Source: Gemmatimonadota bacterium
Lineage (GTDB): Bacteria; Gemmatimonadota; Gemmatimonadetes; Gemmatimonadales; GWC2-71-9
Reading direction: 5' to 3'
NCBI GenBank assembly: GCA_003222155.1
Contig: QHUU01000086.1
Span: forward strand, 1-45,108
Length of the DNA: 45,108 nt
Made by a program: the position numbers and the translations under genes. Positions 8,538-18,234 of the stretch are shown in pieces (position 1 is the stretch's first letter; each line of letters begins with the position of its first letter). The notes below the pieces were generated by a model, which was given only the letters and a program-made list of their open reading frames with translations, was not told the DNA's origin and did no database searches.

Positions 8538-10988
8538 ATGAGCACCGCCACGCCCGTTCCCCCCCCGCTGCACGGCGCCGACGCCGACCGGGAGCGCGCC
8601 GAGCGCGACCTGCGCGAGACCCTGTCGCTCTTGAACGCCACCTTCGAGTCCACGGCGGACGGGATCCTCGTCGTGGACCTCGCGGGTCACATCGTCAGCT
8701 TCAACCGCAAGTTCGCCGAGCTGTGGCGCATTCCCGACTCGATCCTCGAGACCAAGGACGCCCCCCAGACGGTGGCGTTCGTGCTGGAGCAGCTGGTGGA
8801 TCCCCAGGGGTTCATGACCAAGGTGCACGACCTGTACGCCCGCCCCGACGCCTCGAGCTTCGACGTCCTGGCGTTCAAGGACGGGCGCATCTTCGAGCGT
8901 CTCTCCCAGCCGCAGCGCATCGGCGGGAACAGCGTGGGCCGGGTGTGGAGCTTCCGCGACGTCACCGAGGCCAAGCGCGCGGAGCGGATCCAGCTCGCCA
9001 CCTACCGGATCTCCGAGGCCGCCCAAGCGGCCGGCAGCCTCCAGGAGCTGTTCCGCGCGATCCACGCGATCGTGGGCGAGCTGATGCCGGCGAAGAACTT
9101 CTACATCGCCCTGTACGACGCCGCGTCCGACCTGTTGACCTTCCCGTACTACGTGGACGAATACGACAGCGACTTCCCCTCCAAGCGGCCCGGCAAGGGG
9201 CTCACCGAATACGTGCTGCGCACCGGCGAGCCGCTGCTGGTCACGCCCGAGGTGCAGGCCGAGCTCGAGCGGCGGGGGCAGGTCGAGCTGATCGGGGCGC
9301 CGTCCATCGACTGGGTCGGCGTGCCCTTGAAGATCGGCGATCGTCCCATCGGGGTGCTCGTGGCCCAGACCTACGCCCCGGGCGTGCGCTACGGCGAGAC
9401 GGAGCGCCACGTCCTGCAGTTCGTCTCGACCCAGGTGGCCATGGCCATCGAGCGCAAACGCACCGAGGAGCAGCTGCACGAGAGCGAGCGCAAGTACCGG
9501 CTGCTGTTCGAAACCAACCCCGAGCCGATGTTCGTGTACGACTTCGAGACGCTGCGTATCATGGCGGTGAACGAAGCGGCGATCACGCGCTACGGGTACT
9601 CCGAGTCCGAGTTTCTCGCCCTCACCATCCGCGACATCCGGTCGGTGGAAGAGCAGGCCCGCCTGGAGCAGGAGCTGGCGCGCCGCACCGACGAGGGCGC
9701 CGTCCGCACGGGCGTGCGCCACCGCGCCAAGGACGGCCGGCTGTTCGAGGTCGACCTGGTCGCGCGGCCGCTCGAGTTCGCGGGCCGCCGGGCCCGCCTG
9801 GTGCTGGCGCGGGACGTGACCGCCCAGCGCCACCTGGAGCACCAGCTGCGCCAGTCGCAGAAGATGGAGGCGGTCGGCCAGCTGGCCGGAGGCATCGCCC
9901 ACGACTTCAACAACCTGCTGACCGCCATCCTGGGCTCGACCCAGCTGCTGCTGCACGCGACGCCGCCGGGCGACGCGCGCCGCGAGGACGTCGAGGAGAT
10001 CCGCAACGCCGGCTTGCGCGCCGCCGAGCTCACGCGGCAGCTGCTCGCCTTCAGCCGCCGCCAGGTGCTCGCCCCCAAGGTGCTCGAGCTGAACGCCGTC
10101 GTCGCGAACATGGACAAGATGCTGCGCCGCCTGATCGGCGACGACGTCGAGCTGGCCACCGCCCTGCACGCCGAGGCGGGCGCCGTCAACGCCGACCCGG
10201 GCCAGCTCGAGCAGGTGCTCCTGAACCTCGTCGTCAACGCCCGTGACGCCATGCCGGGTGGGGGACGCGTGCTGATCGAGACCACCCGCATGACGCTGCG
10301 CGACGAGCTGGTGGAACGGCGCCATCGCCTGCCGCCCGGGGACTACGTGTGCCTCGCCGTCGCCGACTCGGGGCTGGGGATGGACGAAGCCACCCAGGCG
10401 CACTTGTTCGAGCCGTTCTTTACGACCAAGGAAGTGGGCAAGGGCACGGGGCTGGGCCTCGCCACCGTGTACGGGATCGTGAAGCAGAGCGGCGGCTACA
10501 TCTGGGTGTATAGCGAGCCCGGGCGCGGCACCACGGTGAAGGTCTATCTGCCGCGCGTACGCGGGGCCGCGGAGCCGCCGCTGCCCGCACCCGAGCTGCC
10601 CCCGCTCCGGGGCGGGAAGGAGACGGTCCTCCTGGTCGAAGACGCGGCGCCCGTCCGCACGCTGGCGCGCCGCAGCCTCGAGGCCCGCGGCTACCGGGTG
10701 CTCGACGCGGCCGACGGGCCCAGCGCCCTCGAGCTGTCCGCGCGGCACGCCGGCGAGATCGACGTGCTCGTGACCGACGTCGTCATGCCGGGGATGAGCG
10801 GCCGCGAGCTCGCCGAGCGACTCGCGCCCACGCGGCCGCGGATGAAGGTGCTCTATACCTCGGGATATACCGACGACGCGATGGTCCGCCAGGGCGTGCT
10901 CAACGCGGGTGTCGCCTTCCTGCAGAAGCCGTTCGTGCCCGATACGCTCGCCAGGAAGGTACGTGACGTGCTCGACGGGGTGAGCTGA
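8538..10988 (+). CDS. Hybrid sensor kinase: PAS-GAF-PAS-HisKA-HATPase-REC
   Basis: An 816-residue soluble hybrid kinase. A PAS domain (about 25-145, ending FRDVTEAKRAE) is followed by a GAF domain (about 155-305, with KNFYIALYD and the final MAIERKRTEEQL). A second PAS (about 315-430) precedes HisKA with His455 in GGIAHDFNN. HATPase contains [15 protein letters not shown], and the C-terminal receiver has Asp747 in VTDVVMPG and lysine in QKPF. The ATG at 8538 follows the regulator stop by ten bases. The GAF domain suggests a small-molecule or redox input, but no ligand residue can be assigned. It meets the next, minus-strand kinase tail to tail with only 14 bases between stops and no visible terminator. 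Confidence 0.9.
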   Translation: MSTATPVPPPLHGADADRERAERDLRETLSLLNATFESTADGILVVDLAGHIVSFNRKFAELWRIPDSILETKDAPQTVAFVLEQLVDPQGFMTKVHDLYARPDASSFDVLAFKDGRIFERLSQPQRIGGNSVGRVWSFRDVTEAKRAERIQLATYRISEAAQAAGSLQELFRAIHAIVGELMPAKNFYIALYDAASDLLTFPYYVDEYDSDFPSKRPGKGLTEYVLRTGEPLLVTPEVQAELERRGQVELIGAPSIDWVGVPLKIGDRPIGVLVAQTYAPGVRYGETERHVLQFVSTQVAMAIERKRTEEQLHESERKYRLLFETNPEPMFVYDFETLRIMAVNEAAITRYGYSESEFLALTIRDIRSVEEQARLEQELARRTDEGAVRTGVRHRAKDGRLFEVDLVARPLEFAGRRARLVLARDVTAQRHLEHQLRQSQKMEAVGQLAGGIAHDFNNLLTAILGSTQLLLHATPPGDARREDVEEIRNAGLRAAELTRQLLAFSRRQVLAPKVLELNAVVANMDKMLRRLIGDDVELATALHAEAGAVNADPGQLEQVLLNLVVNARDAMPGGGRVLIETTRMTLRDELVERRHRLPPGDYVCLAVADSGLGMDEATQAHLFEPFFTTKEVGKGTGLGLATVYGIVKQSGGYIWVYSEPGRGTTVKVYLPRVRGAAEPPLPAPELPPLRGGKETVLLVEDAAPVRTLARRSLEARGYRVLDAADGPSALELSARHAGEIDVLVTDVVMPGMSGRELAERLAPTRPRMKVLYTSGYTDDAMVRQGVLNAGVAFLQKPFVPDTLARKVRDVLDGVS

Positions 10989-11002
10989 CCGGCCGCTACC
11001 GC

Positions 11003-13849
11003 TTAGCCATTATCCAGGATGTCCCGCAGGCGTGTGAGCAGGTCGTGTTCCGTCCACGGCTTGTGCAACAACGGCGTCGCGGGGTCGGGGCTCGCGGCGC
11101 GGTCGGAATCGGAGTAGCCGCTCGCGAACAGGAAGGGCACGGCGTGACCCTCGCGGCGCGCGGCGTCGTACAAGGCCCGGCCGCCGAGGCGCGGCATCAC
11201 CAGGTCCGAAAAGACGAGCCGCACGCCGGCGGTCTGGCGCAGTGCCTCGAGCGCCTCCAGCCCATCGGCCGCCGTGACGACCTGGTAGCCCGCCGACTCC
11301 AGAATCCGCTTGGCCGAGCGCCGCAGCTGGTCGTCGTCCTCGACCACCAGCACCGTTTCGGAGCCGCCGCGGGCCTCGGGCTCCGCCGGATGCGGGCGCG
11401 CGGGGGCGGCGGCTTCGTCGGCGAGCGGGAAATAGATCCGGAAACGCGTGCCTTTGCCCGGCTCGCTGTCGACCTCGATGCCGCCGCCGTGCTGCTTCAC
11501 CAGCCCGTACACGGTGGCGAGCCCCAGCCCCGTGCCCTTCCCCGGCGCCTTGGTGGTGAAGAACGGCTCGAACATGCGCGCGCGCGTCACTGCGTCCATG
11601 CCGACCCCCGTATCCTCCACGGCCAGGCAAACGTGCTCCCCCGCCCGCTGCGCCCCGCACGCCTGGCGCTGCTCCTCGGAGAGGCGCACCAGGCCCGTTG
11701 CGAGCCGCAGCACACCGCCGTCCAGCATGGCGTCGCGTGCGTTGGTGGCGAGATTGAAGAGGATCTGCTCCGCGGCGTGCACGTCGGCCCGTACGTCGGG
11801 AAGGTCCGCACCGTCGTGGGTCACGATTTCCACGTCGGCGGGCAGGATGCGCCGCAGGAACCCCGACAGGTCCCGCACCAGGCCGCCCAGCGACACGGGC
11901 TGGAGCTCGAGGCGCGAGCGCCGCGCGAAGCCGAGCAGCTCCTTCACCATGACGCGCCCGCGCAGGGCCGCCGACATCACGTCGCGCAGATCGGCGTGCG
12001 CGGGTTCCTGCGTCGAGGGGATCGCCCTCGCGAGCAGCTGCGCGTTGGCGAGGATGATCGTGAGCAGGTTGTTGAAGTCGTGGGCGATACCGCCCGTGAG
12101 CTGGCCGATCGCCTCCAGCTTCTGCGATTGCCGCAGCTGCTCTTCCAGCGCCCGGCGCTCGGTCACGTCTTCCGCGATCGTCTCGAAACACTCGATGGTC
12201 CCGTCGGGCCGCCGCACCGCCCGGCCGGCGAGCCGGACGAGAATGGATTGCCCGGTACGGCGCTTCCACGTGACTTCCACGCCGTCGATCGCGTCCCCCG
12301 AGCCTTCGAACCGGGCGAGGATGCGCGCCCGCTCCCCGGGGTCGGCGTACACGTCGGTCGCGAGGTCCACGCCGAGCAGCTGCTCGGCGGACTCGTACCC
12401 GAGCATGGCGACGAGGGCGGGGTTGACGGTGAGGAAGCGCCCGTCCGGTGTGGAACGGTAAATCGCGTAGGAGGCGTGCTGCACCAGCGCCCGGTGGCTC
12501 TCCTCCGAGCGGCGCAGGGCTTCCTCCGCCCGGCGGCGCTCGGTGATGTCCGTGCCGACGCCGATCACGCCGGCCAGCGGTCCATCCCCGTCCCGCACGG
12601 GCGAATACCATGTCTCGAACACCACGCCGAACACTTCCACGACGGACGAGAACGTCTCGCCCGCCAGGGCGCGCCGCACGTCGGCCAGCGCGTGCGGCAG
12701 GTCGGCGTACAGCTCGAACGCGGAGCGCCCGACGAGCAACGCGGGCCGCACGCCCAGGGCATCGAGCCCGCGCCCTTCGACCATGGTGAACACGCCGTGG
12801 CGATCGAGCGCGAACAGCACGAGCGGCGCCCCGGCGATCACCGTGCGCAGCCGCTCCTTGTTCTCGCGCAGCGCCCGCTCCTGGCGCCGCCGCTCGGTCA
12901 CGTCGCGCGCGTTGACGATGAGCTGCGCCGAGCCACCGTGCTCCGCGCGCGCCTGGCCCACCGCATCGAGCAGCCGCCACGAGCCGTCCTGCGCCCGGAA
13001 GCGGAACTGCGCCGCTTGCGGGCTGCCGGGACGCTGGATCGCGCGGGCCAGCGCCTCGGCCACCAGCGCGATATCGTCGGGATGCACGTAGTCGAAGGCG
13101 TTGTGCTCCAGCAGGTCGCTGGGCGCGTAGCCGAGCACCCGCTCGACCGAGGGGCTCGCGTAGCGGAACACGCCGTTCTCGCCCACGACGGTGACGATGT
13201 CGGACGCGTTTTCGATGAGCGAGCGGAAGTGCTCCTCGCTCGACCGCAGGGCGGCCTCGGTGCGGGCACGGTCGAGCGCGGTCGCGAGCACGTTGGCGAC
13301 CGCTTGCAGGAAGTGCGCGTCGTGGATGGTGAACTCGCGGCGGCGCGTCGTGTGCGTGCCCAGGATGCCGAACGGCCGGTCCTTGCCGGGCACCAGTACG
13401 CTGAGGCTCGACACCACGCCGTGCGACGTCAGCAACGGCGAGCTCCCGAACCGCCGGTCGGTGGTGAGGTCTTCCACCACCACCTGGCCGGTCGAGCGCA
13501 GCACGTACCCCGCGTGCGAATCGGCGTCGGTGGGGAGAATCGTCCGCCCCACGGCGCCGGGCCGCCACCCCACCCCCGCGCGCAGCACCAGCGTACGGCT
13601 CTCCGGCCGCAGCTCCAGGACGCTCGCGAACTCGACTTCGAGGGCGCGCGCCGCGAGCGCGACGGCGGCATCAATCAGCTCCGCCAGCGGCGCGCCGGCG
13701 AGGGCCCGCTGCCCGAGGTGCGCCACCGCCTCCTGCTGCCGCGCCGTGACACGCAGCTGCTCCTCGGTCCGCGTCAGGTGCGCTTCGCGGGCCGAGTCGT
13801 CCTGACGCAGCAGTCTGAACCGGTTCGTGCTCACACGCGAAGCTTGCAT
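11003..13849 (-). CDS. Hybrid sensor kinase: GAF-PAS-PAS-PAS-HisKA-HATPase-REC
   Basis: The largest kinase here, 948 residues from the ATG at 13849; a TTG at 13885 would add 12 basic residues and cannot be excluded. A short coiled coil (about 20-45) leads to a GAF domain (about 50-195, with VEDLTTDRRFG). Three PAS domains follow (about 205-322, 330-440 and 450-565), each closed by DVTER or DITER. HisKA has His590 in GGIAHDFNN. HATPase has NLATNARDAM and [15 protein letters not shown]. The C-terminal receiver has Asp882 in FSDLVMP, with HKPW in place of the usual KPF. There are no membrane segments. It is transcribed towards the rest of the cluster and divergently from the antiporter gene. Confidence 0.9.
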   Translation of the reverse strand: MQASRVSTNRFRLLRQDDSAREAHLTRTEEQLRVTARQQEAVAHLGQRALAGAPLAELIDAAVALAARALEVEFASVLELRPESRTLVLRAGVGWRPGAVGRTILPTDADSHAGYVLRSTGQVVVEDLTTDRRFGSSPLLTSHGVVSSLSVLVPGKDRPFGILGTHTTRRREFTIHDAHFLQAVANVLATALDRARTEAALRSSEEHFRSLIENASDIVTVVGENGVFRYASPSVERVLGYAPSDLLEHNAFDYVHPDDIALVAEALARAIQRPGSPQAAQFRFRAQDGSWRLLDAVGQARAEHGGSAQLIVNARDVTERRRQERALRENKERLRTVIAGAPLVLFALDRHGVFTMVEGRGLDALGVRPALLVGRSAFELYADLPHALADVRRALAGETFSSVVEVFGVVFETWYSPVRDGDGPLAGVIGVGTDITERRRAEEALRRSEESHRALVQHASYAIYRSTPDGRFLTVNPALVAMLGYESAEQLLGVDLATDVYADPGERARILARFEGSGDAIDGVEVTWKRRTGQSILVRLAGRAVRRPDGTIECFETIAEDVTERRALEEQLRQSQKLEAIGQLTGGIAHDFNNLLTIILANAQLLARAIPSTQEPAHADLRDVMSAALRGRVMVKELLGFARRSRLELQPVSLGGLVRDLSGFLRRILPADVEIVTHDGADLPDVRADVHAAEQILFNLATNARDAMLDGGVLRLATGLVRLSEEQRQACGAQRAGEHVCLAVEDTGVGMDAVTRARMFEPFFTTKAPGKGTGLGLATVYGLVKQHGGGIEVDSEPGKGTRFRIYFPLADEAAAPARPHPAEPEARGGSETVLVVEDDDQLRRSAKRILESAGYQVVTAADGLEALEALRQTAGVRLVFSDLVMPRLGGRALYDAARREGHAVPFLFASGYSDSDRAASPDPATPLLHKPWTEHDLLTRLRDILDNG

Positions 13850-13952
13850 CCGCCGCCGCCGCTTTCCATTATGGGCTTCACACAAACCAGGTGCGCGCCA
13901 TCACATGTGCGCCAAGTGAGTACTGGACAATGACCTACCACGCGGCCCCGTG

Positions 13953-15744
13953 ATGCAGTACCTGCTGCTCCGCGACCTGGCGATCATCTTTGCCGGCTCG
14001 CTCCTCGTCATTCTCGTCTTTCATCGCCTCAAGCTCCCGGCCCTGCCGGGCTTCATCGTGGCCGGCGTGCTGCTCGGCCCCAACGCCCTCGGCCTCGTCT
14101 CCGACGTCCATCAGGTGGAGAGCCTGGCCGAAGTGGGCGTGATCCTGCTGCTGTTCACCATCGGCATCGAATTCTCGCTCACCCGGCTGCGGGAGATGGG
14201 TCGCCAGGTGATCATCGGCGGCGGCGCGCAGGTGCTGCTCACGGTGGGGCTCGCCGCCGCCCTCGCCGCGGGGCTCGGCCTCGCGTGGCCCGTCGCCGTG
14301 CTGCTGGGGTTCCTGGTCGCGCTGTCGAGCACCGCGATCGTGCTCAAGGGACTCGCCGACAAGGGCGAGATCGACACACCGCACGGTCGCCTCGCGACGG
14401 GGGTGCTCATCTTCCAGGACCTGTGCGTCGTGCCGATGATGCTGGTGCTGCCGTTTCTGGCGGGCGACGCGGGCGGGGGAGCGGCGGGCCTGGGCTGGGC
14501 GCTCGCCAAGGCCGGGCTGGTGGTGGCGGGCGTGCTCGTGCTGGCGCGGACCGTCGTGCCGCGCGTGCTGAGCGAGATCGTCAAGACGCGCAGCCGGGAG
14601 TTGTTCCTGATCGCGGTCATCCTCGTCGGCACGCTCACCGCGCTCGGCACCGCGGCGGCGGGGGCGTCGCTCGCCCTGGGCGCGTTCCTGGCCGGGCTCG
14701 TCATCTCGGAGTCCGACTATGGGCACCAGGCCATGGCCGAGCTGCTGCCGTTCCGCGACGTGTTCATCTCCCTGTTCTTCGTGACCGTGGGGATGCTGGT
14801 GCACGTGGGGTTCCTGCGCGAGCACCCGGCGCTCGCGCTCGTCGGCGTGGCGGCGATCATGGGAGGGAAGAGCGTGCTCGCCGCGCTCGGCCCGGCACTC
14901 CTGGGATACTCGGGACGCGTGGCTCTGCTCGCCGGTCTCGCCGTCTCCCAGATCGGCGAGTTCTCGTTCGTGCTGGCGCGGCAGGGCCGCGGCACGGGGC
15001 TCTTCCCCGAGGGGCTGTACCAGACGTTCCTGGCCGTGGCGGTGCTCACGATGCTCGTGACACCGTTCGCGCTGCAGAGCGGCCCGATGCTCCTGGATGG
15101 CCTGGAGCGTCTGATTCCGCTCGACCGCCTGTTGCCCGGGTTCCGGCCGCAGACGCTCGCGGCGGGCGGCGAGCCGCTCACCGACCACGTGATCGTCGCC
15201 GGGTACGGGTTGAATGGCCGCAACCTGGCGGTGGCGCTGCGCTCGATCCGCGCGCCCTACCTGATCGTCGAGCTGAACGCCCAGACCGTGCGGCAAGCAC
15301 GGGCCCGCGGCGAGCCCGCGTTCTATGGGGACGCGACGCGCGAAGAGATCCTGCGCGGGCTCGGCGCCGAGCGGGCGCGCATGCTGGTGGTGGCGATCTC
15401 CGATCCGGCGGCGACCCGTCGCATGGTCCGGGTCGCGCGGGCCCTCAACCGGGCGCTTGAGCCTCGACGCCGTCGCCGGCGTCCCGCAGATGGCGATCGA
15501 GCGGATGCGCCTTGCTCCCCATTCGGCGCTCGCCGGTAAGCGGCTCGCCGCCACCGGTCTGCGCAGTCAGACGGGGGCTCTGGTGCTGTCGGTGGTTCGA
15601 GGAGACGAAGAAGTCGGTACTCCGGGCCCCCAATTCCGGCTCGCCGCAGGGGATGTCCTCGTCGTTGTGGGGCAGCCGCACCGGTTGCAGGCTGCCACGA
15701 GGCTTATTGCTGGCAATAATGCTGCGTTATCGCAACGAGGCTGA
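13953..15744 (+). pseudogene. KefB-type cation/proton antiporter with TrkA domains, frameshifted and internally deleted
   Basis: The first part (13953-about 15455) encodes a monovalent cation:proton antiporter 2 (CPA2) membrane domain of about 12 helices, beginning MQYLLLRDLAIIF. The start of a TrkA-N nucleotide-binding domain follows (DHVIVAGYGLNGRNLA, about residues 411-500, up to VARALN). This frame then runs into arginine-rich nonsense and stops at 15539. The next frame (about 15457-15744) resumes with SLDAVAGVPQ and a clear TrkA-C domain (SALAGKRLAATGLRSQTGA, then RLAAGDVLVVVG). In intact relatives roughly 80-100 residues lie between these points, including the end of TrkA-N. Both a frame change and a missing piece are therefore present. 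This is either a real degenerate gene or an assembly or sequencing fault. An intact protein would export K+ or Na+ in exchange for protons. Confidence 0.8.
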
Positions 15745-15832
15745 TCGCGACTGTTGCGGCACAGCACCGAACAAATGGCGAAAACATAGGTATATTGGGC
15801 ATTATCTGGCGAGTGTGCACTCACTCCAGTGC

Positions 15833-15862
15833 ATAACATAAGCAAGTACAATGGCTTATACT
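15833..15862 (+). promoter_or_regulatory. Candidate sigma-70-type promoter upstream of holB
   Basis: A -10-like TATACT (15857-15862) is preceded by an 18-base spacer and ATAACA (15833-15838, four of six -35 bases). It lies in a distinctly AT-richer gap (15745-15958) between the broken antiporter gene and holB, about 100 bases before the holB start. The remainder of the gap shows no gene. This is pattern matching only; sigma preferences in this organism are unknown. Confidence 0.35.
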
Positions 15863-15958
15863 AGCACAAGACCCAGAAAAGTGCGGTAAGCATCTGTGAA
15901 ATAGACGCTTACGTTTTCCACATCCCCCCTGTTTTCTGCCCCGGGCTAAATTCTGGCC

Positions 15959-17035
15959 ATGCCAATACCCCCCCTGTACGGCCATGAGGGGACCCGAAAC
16001 CGGCTGGTAGGCGCCATCGCCTCCGGCCGGTTGCCGCAAGCGCTCCTGTTTGAGGGTCCCCGGGGAGTCGGAAAGCAGCGGTTGGCGTTATGGCTGGCGC
16101 AGGCGCTGGTCTGTGAAAAAGCGGCGGAAAAGGCCGGGGATGAGGCCCGAGAAGGGTGTGGCGAGTGCCAGCAATGCAAGCTGGTCCTCAACCTGTCGCA
16201 CCCGGACGTGCATTGGTTCGTGCCGCTCGAGCTCACCAAGAAGAGCGGCGACGCGGACAAGCAGGTCGACGTGGTGCAGGAAGCGCTGGCCGAAGAAATG
16301 GCGGCGCGGCGAGAGCAGCCGCTGTACGAGGCGCCGTCTGGCCTGGCGAGCCACGGGATAGCAGCGGTGCGCCTGCTGTTACGGCGGCTGGCGCTCAAGC
16401 CGGCGCTGGGGCAGCGCAAGGTGTTCGTGATCGGCGATGCAGAGCGGCTGGTCCCGCAGGTGGGGGCCGAGGCGGCGGCGAACGCGCTGCTCAAGGCGCT
16501 GGAGGAGCCGCCGGCCAACACGGTGGTCGTGCTGACCGCGACGGCACCCGAGGGGCTGTTGCCGACGGTTCTGTCTCGCGTAGTGCGGGTTCGAGTGGCA
16601 AGACTTGGCGACAGCATCGTGGCAGCGTTCGTTCAGCGCGAGCTGGGTGTCACTGGTCAACGTGCTGTCGCACAACGAGTTGCAGCTGCCGAGGGATGCA
16701 TCGGCAGGATCCTTGCAACAGGGGAGCGAGGGGATCGGGGTGGGGAGGCTGCGGAGCGGTTCGCCGCAGCCGTGAACGCCGGACCGGTACGCCGCTACGC
16801 GTTTGCGCTCGGGCAGCAGCCGTTCCAAGCGCGCGGCGGATTCACCGAGATGCTCGACGGGTTGCTCGAGCGACTGCGCGAGCAGGCCCGGTCGGGGAGA
16901 GAGACGGGGACGGTCGTTCGGGCGATGGCGCAGGTGCTCGAGGCGCGTGGCCTCGCCCAGGGGAATGTGAACCCACAACTCGTCGCGGCGGTACTGGGCG
17001 GCGACTGGGAGCGAGCGGGGACGGGGCCGGAATGA
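15959..17035 (+). CDS. holB: DNA polymerase III delta prime subunit (clamp loader)
   Basis: A 358-residue AAA+ ATPase of the DnaX/HolB type. It has a Walker A-like GPRGVGK (33-39) and a cysteine cluster suited to zinc binding (Cys52, Cys67, Cys70, Cys73, with CGECQQC). A Walker B-like strand [11 protein letters not shown] and the family motif [14 protein letters not shown] follow. The single-copy size and the C-terminal region after residue 220 fit delta prime better than the longer tau/gamma subunit. In most clamp loaders the arginine finger lies in a Ser-Arg-Cys motif; here it reads SRV. The protein loads the sliding clamp during replication. Its stop overlaps the moaC start by four bases (ATGA), so the two are co-translated. 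Confidence 0.8.
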   Translation: MPIPPLYGHEGTRNRLVGAIASGRLPQALLFEGPRGVGKQRLALWLAQALVCEKAAEKAGDEAREGCGECQQCKLVLNLSHPDVHWFVPLELTKKSGDADKQVDVVQEALAEEMAARREQPLYEAPSGLASHGIAAVRLLLRRLALKPALGQRKVFVIGDAERLVPQVGAEAAANALLKALEEPPANTVVVLTATAPEGLLPTVLSRVVRVRVARLGDSIVAAFVQRELGVTGQRAVAQRVAAAEGCIGRILATGERGDRGGEAAERFAAAVNAGPVRRYAFALGQQPFQARGGFTEMLDGLLERLREQARSGRETGTVVRAMAQVLEARGLAQGNVNPQLVAAVLGGDWERAGTGPE

Positions 17036-17514
17036 AGCTGTCGCACGTGGACGAGGCGGGCCGCGCCCGCATGGTGGACGTCGGCGACAAGCCGGCCACG
17101 GTGCGCACCGCGGTCGCCGAAGGAGCGATCCGGATGTCGCGGGAGGCGTTCCGGCTCGTGGCCGAGCAGCAGGTGGCCAAGGGAGACGTGCTCGGGGTGA
17201 GCGAGGTGGCGGGGACGCTCGCGGCGAAGCGCACGGCGGAGCTGATTCCGCTGTGCCATCCCCTAGGCCTCGACCACGTGGAAGTGGCAGCGACGCTCGA
17301 GGAGGGGCTTCCGGGCGTGCGGGTTCGGGCCGCCGCCAAAGCGGTGGGCCGGACGGGCGTGGAGATGGAAGCCCTTACGGCCGTGTCGGTCGCGTTGCTG
17401 ACGGTCTACGACATGGTGAAGGCCGCCGACCGCGGCATGGTGATCGAAAAGGTGCAGCTGCTGGAAAAAACCGGTGGCACGCACGGCGACTGGCGGCGCG
17501 ACACGGCCGATTGA
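17032..17514 (+). CDS. moaC: Cyclic pyranopterin monophosphate synthase MoaC
   Basis: A 160-residue protein with the full MoaC signature: [18 protein letters not shown] at the N-terminus, [15 protein letters not shown] (catalytic-region His76), [17 protein letters not shown], and LTVYDMVKA (Asp127, Lys130). Together with MoaA it converts GTP to cyclic pyranopterin monophosphate, the first step of molybdenum cofactor synthesis in the cytoplasm. Length is normal for the family. The ATG overlaps the holB stop. No other moa, moe or mob gene is in the window, so the rest of the pathway must be elsewhere. Confidence 0.95.
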   Translation: MKLSHVDEAGRARMVDVGDKPATVRTAVAEGAIRMSREAFRLVAEQQVAKGDVLGVSEVAGTLAAKRTAELIPLCHPLGLDHVEVAATLEEGLPGVRVRAAAKAVGRTGVEMEALTAVSVALLTVYDMVKAADRGMVIEKVQLLEKTGGTHGDWRRDTAD

Positions 17515-17571
17515 TGGATGCTTGACGAGGCGGGGCCAGTTTGGGACCGTCTGGACTTACAAGAGAGGTCT

Positions 17572-18234
17572 ATGTACACGAAGACCCAGAAGTTGATGTT
17601 GCAGGGCGGCTTGATTCTGCTCGGCGCGCTGGTCGTGAGCAGCGTCGGCGGGTGGGCTCGACGTGCCACCGCCGACGACCAGCCCACGCCGTTGACCGCA
17701 CCCGCGATCGTGGGCGAGCTGCGCTCGCTCGAGCAGTCGCTCGAGGCGACCCGCGGTGAGCTGGCGGTCGCGCGGCTGCAACTCGAGCGGGCCAACGCGA
17801 TCATCGACTTTTCCACCCACTACGGCATCGCGGCCGACCTCGCCGCGGCGATCTACGACGTCTCCCTGGCCGAAGGCGTGGATCCGGCGCTCGCATTCCG
17901 CCTGGTGCGGGTGGAGTCGAGCTTCAACGGCAAGGCGAAGAGCAAGGTCGGGGCGATCGGCTATACGCAGGTCCTGCCCAGCACCGCACGGCTGTACGAG
18001 CCGGGGCTCACCACCGCCCAGCTCTTCGAGCGTAACACCAACCTGCGCTTGGGCTTCCGCTACCTGCGCGACCTGCTGGAGCGGTACGAGGGCAACCCCG
18101 ACGCGAAGCTGCGCCTCGCGCTGTTGGCGTACAACCGTGGGCCCGGCCGGGTGCAGGAGCTGCTCGACGCCGGGAAGGACCCGCAAAACGGCTATGCGTC
18201 CGCACTCATGAAGGGGTATCGTCGGAAAAGCTAA
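17572..18234 (+). CDS. Small lytic transglycosylase (SLT domain), membrane-anchored or secreted
   Basis: A 220-residue protein with a hydrophobic N-terminal segment (about 10-28), which is a signal anchor or signal peptide. A helical, probably coiled-coil region (45-80) precedes an SLT/goose-lysozyme-like domain (about 95-215). The catalytic glutamate is Glu115 in LVRVESSFNG, followed by GAIGYTQVLPSTAR and LALLAYNRGPGRV, the three hallmarks of lytic murein transglycosylases. It should cleave peptidoglycan in the periplasm to leave 1,6-anhydro ends. The ATG at 17572 is preceded by AGAGAGG with good spacing; upstream in-frame codons are not convincing. It is followed at once by a large inverted repeat and faces another transglycosylase gene (mltD). 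Confidence 0.85.
   Translation: MYTKTQKLMLQGGLILLGALVVSSVGGWARRATADDQPTPLTAPAIVGELRSLEQSLEATRGELAVARLQLERANAIIDFSTHYGIAADLAAAIYDVSLAEGVDPALAFRLVRVESSFNGKAKSKVGAIGYTQVLPSTARLYEPGLTTAQLFERNTNLRLGFRYLRDLLERYEGNPDAKLRLALLAYNRGPGRVQELLDAGKDPQNGYASALMKGYRRKS

Noticed and set aside
8391-10748. Open frame of 785 codons antisense to a PAS-GAF kinase
   Set aside because: No recognisable domain; the plus-strand protein is well supported.
11045-13933. Open frame of 962 codons antisense to the GAF-PAS kinase
   Set aside because: Same shadow composition, and the minus-strand gene has clear domains throughout.
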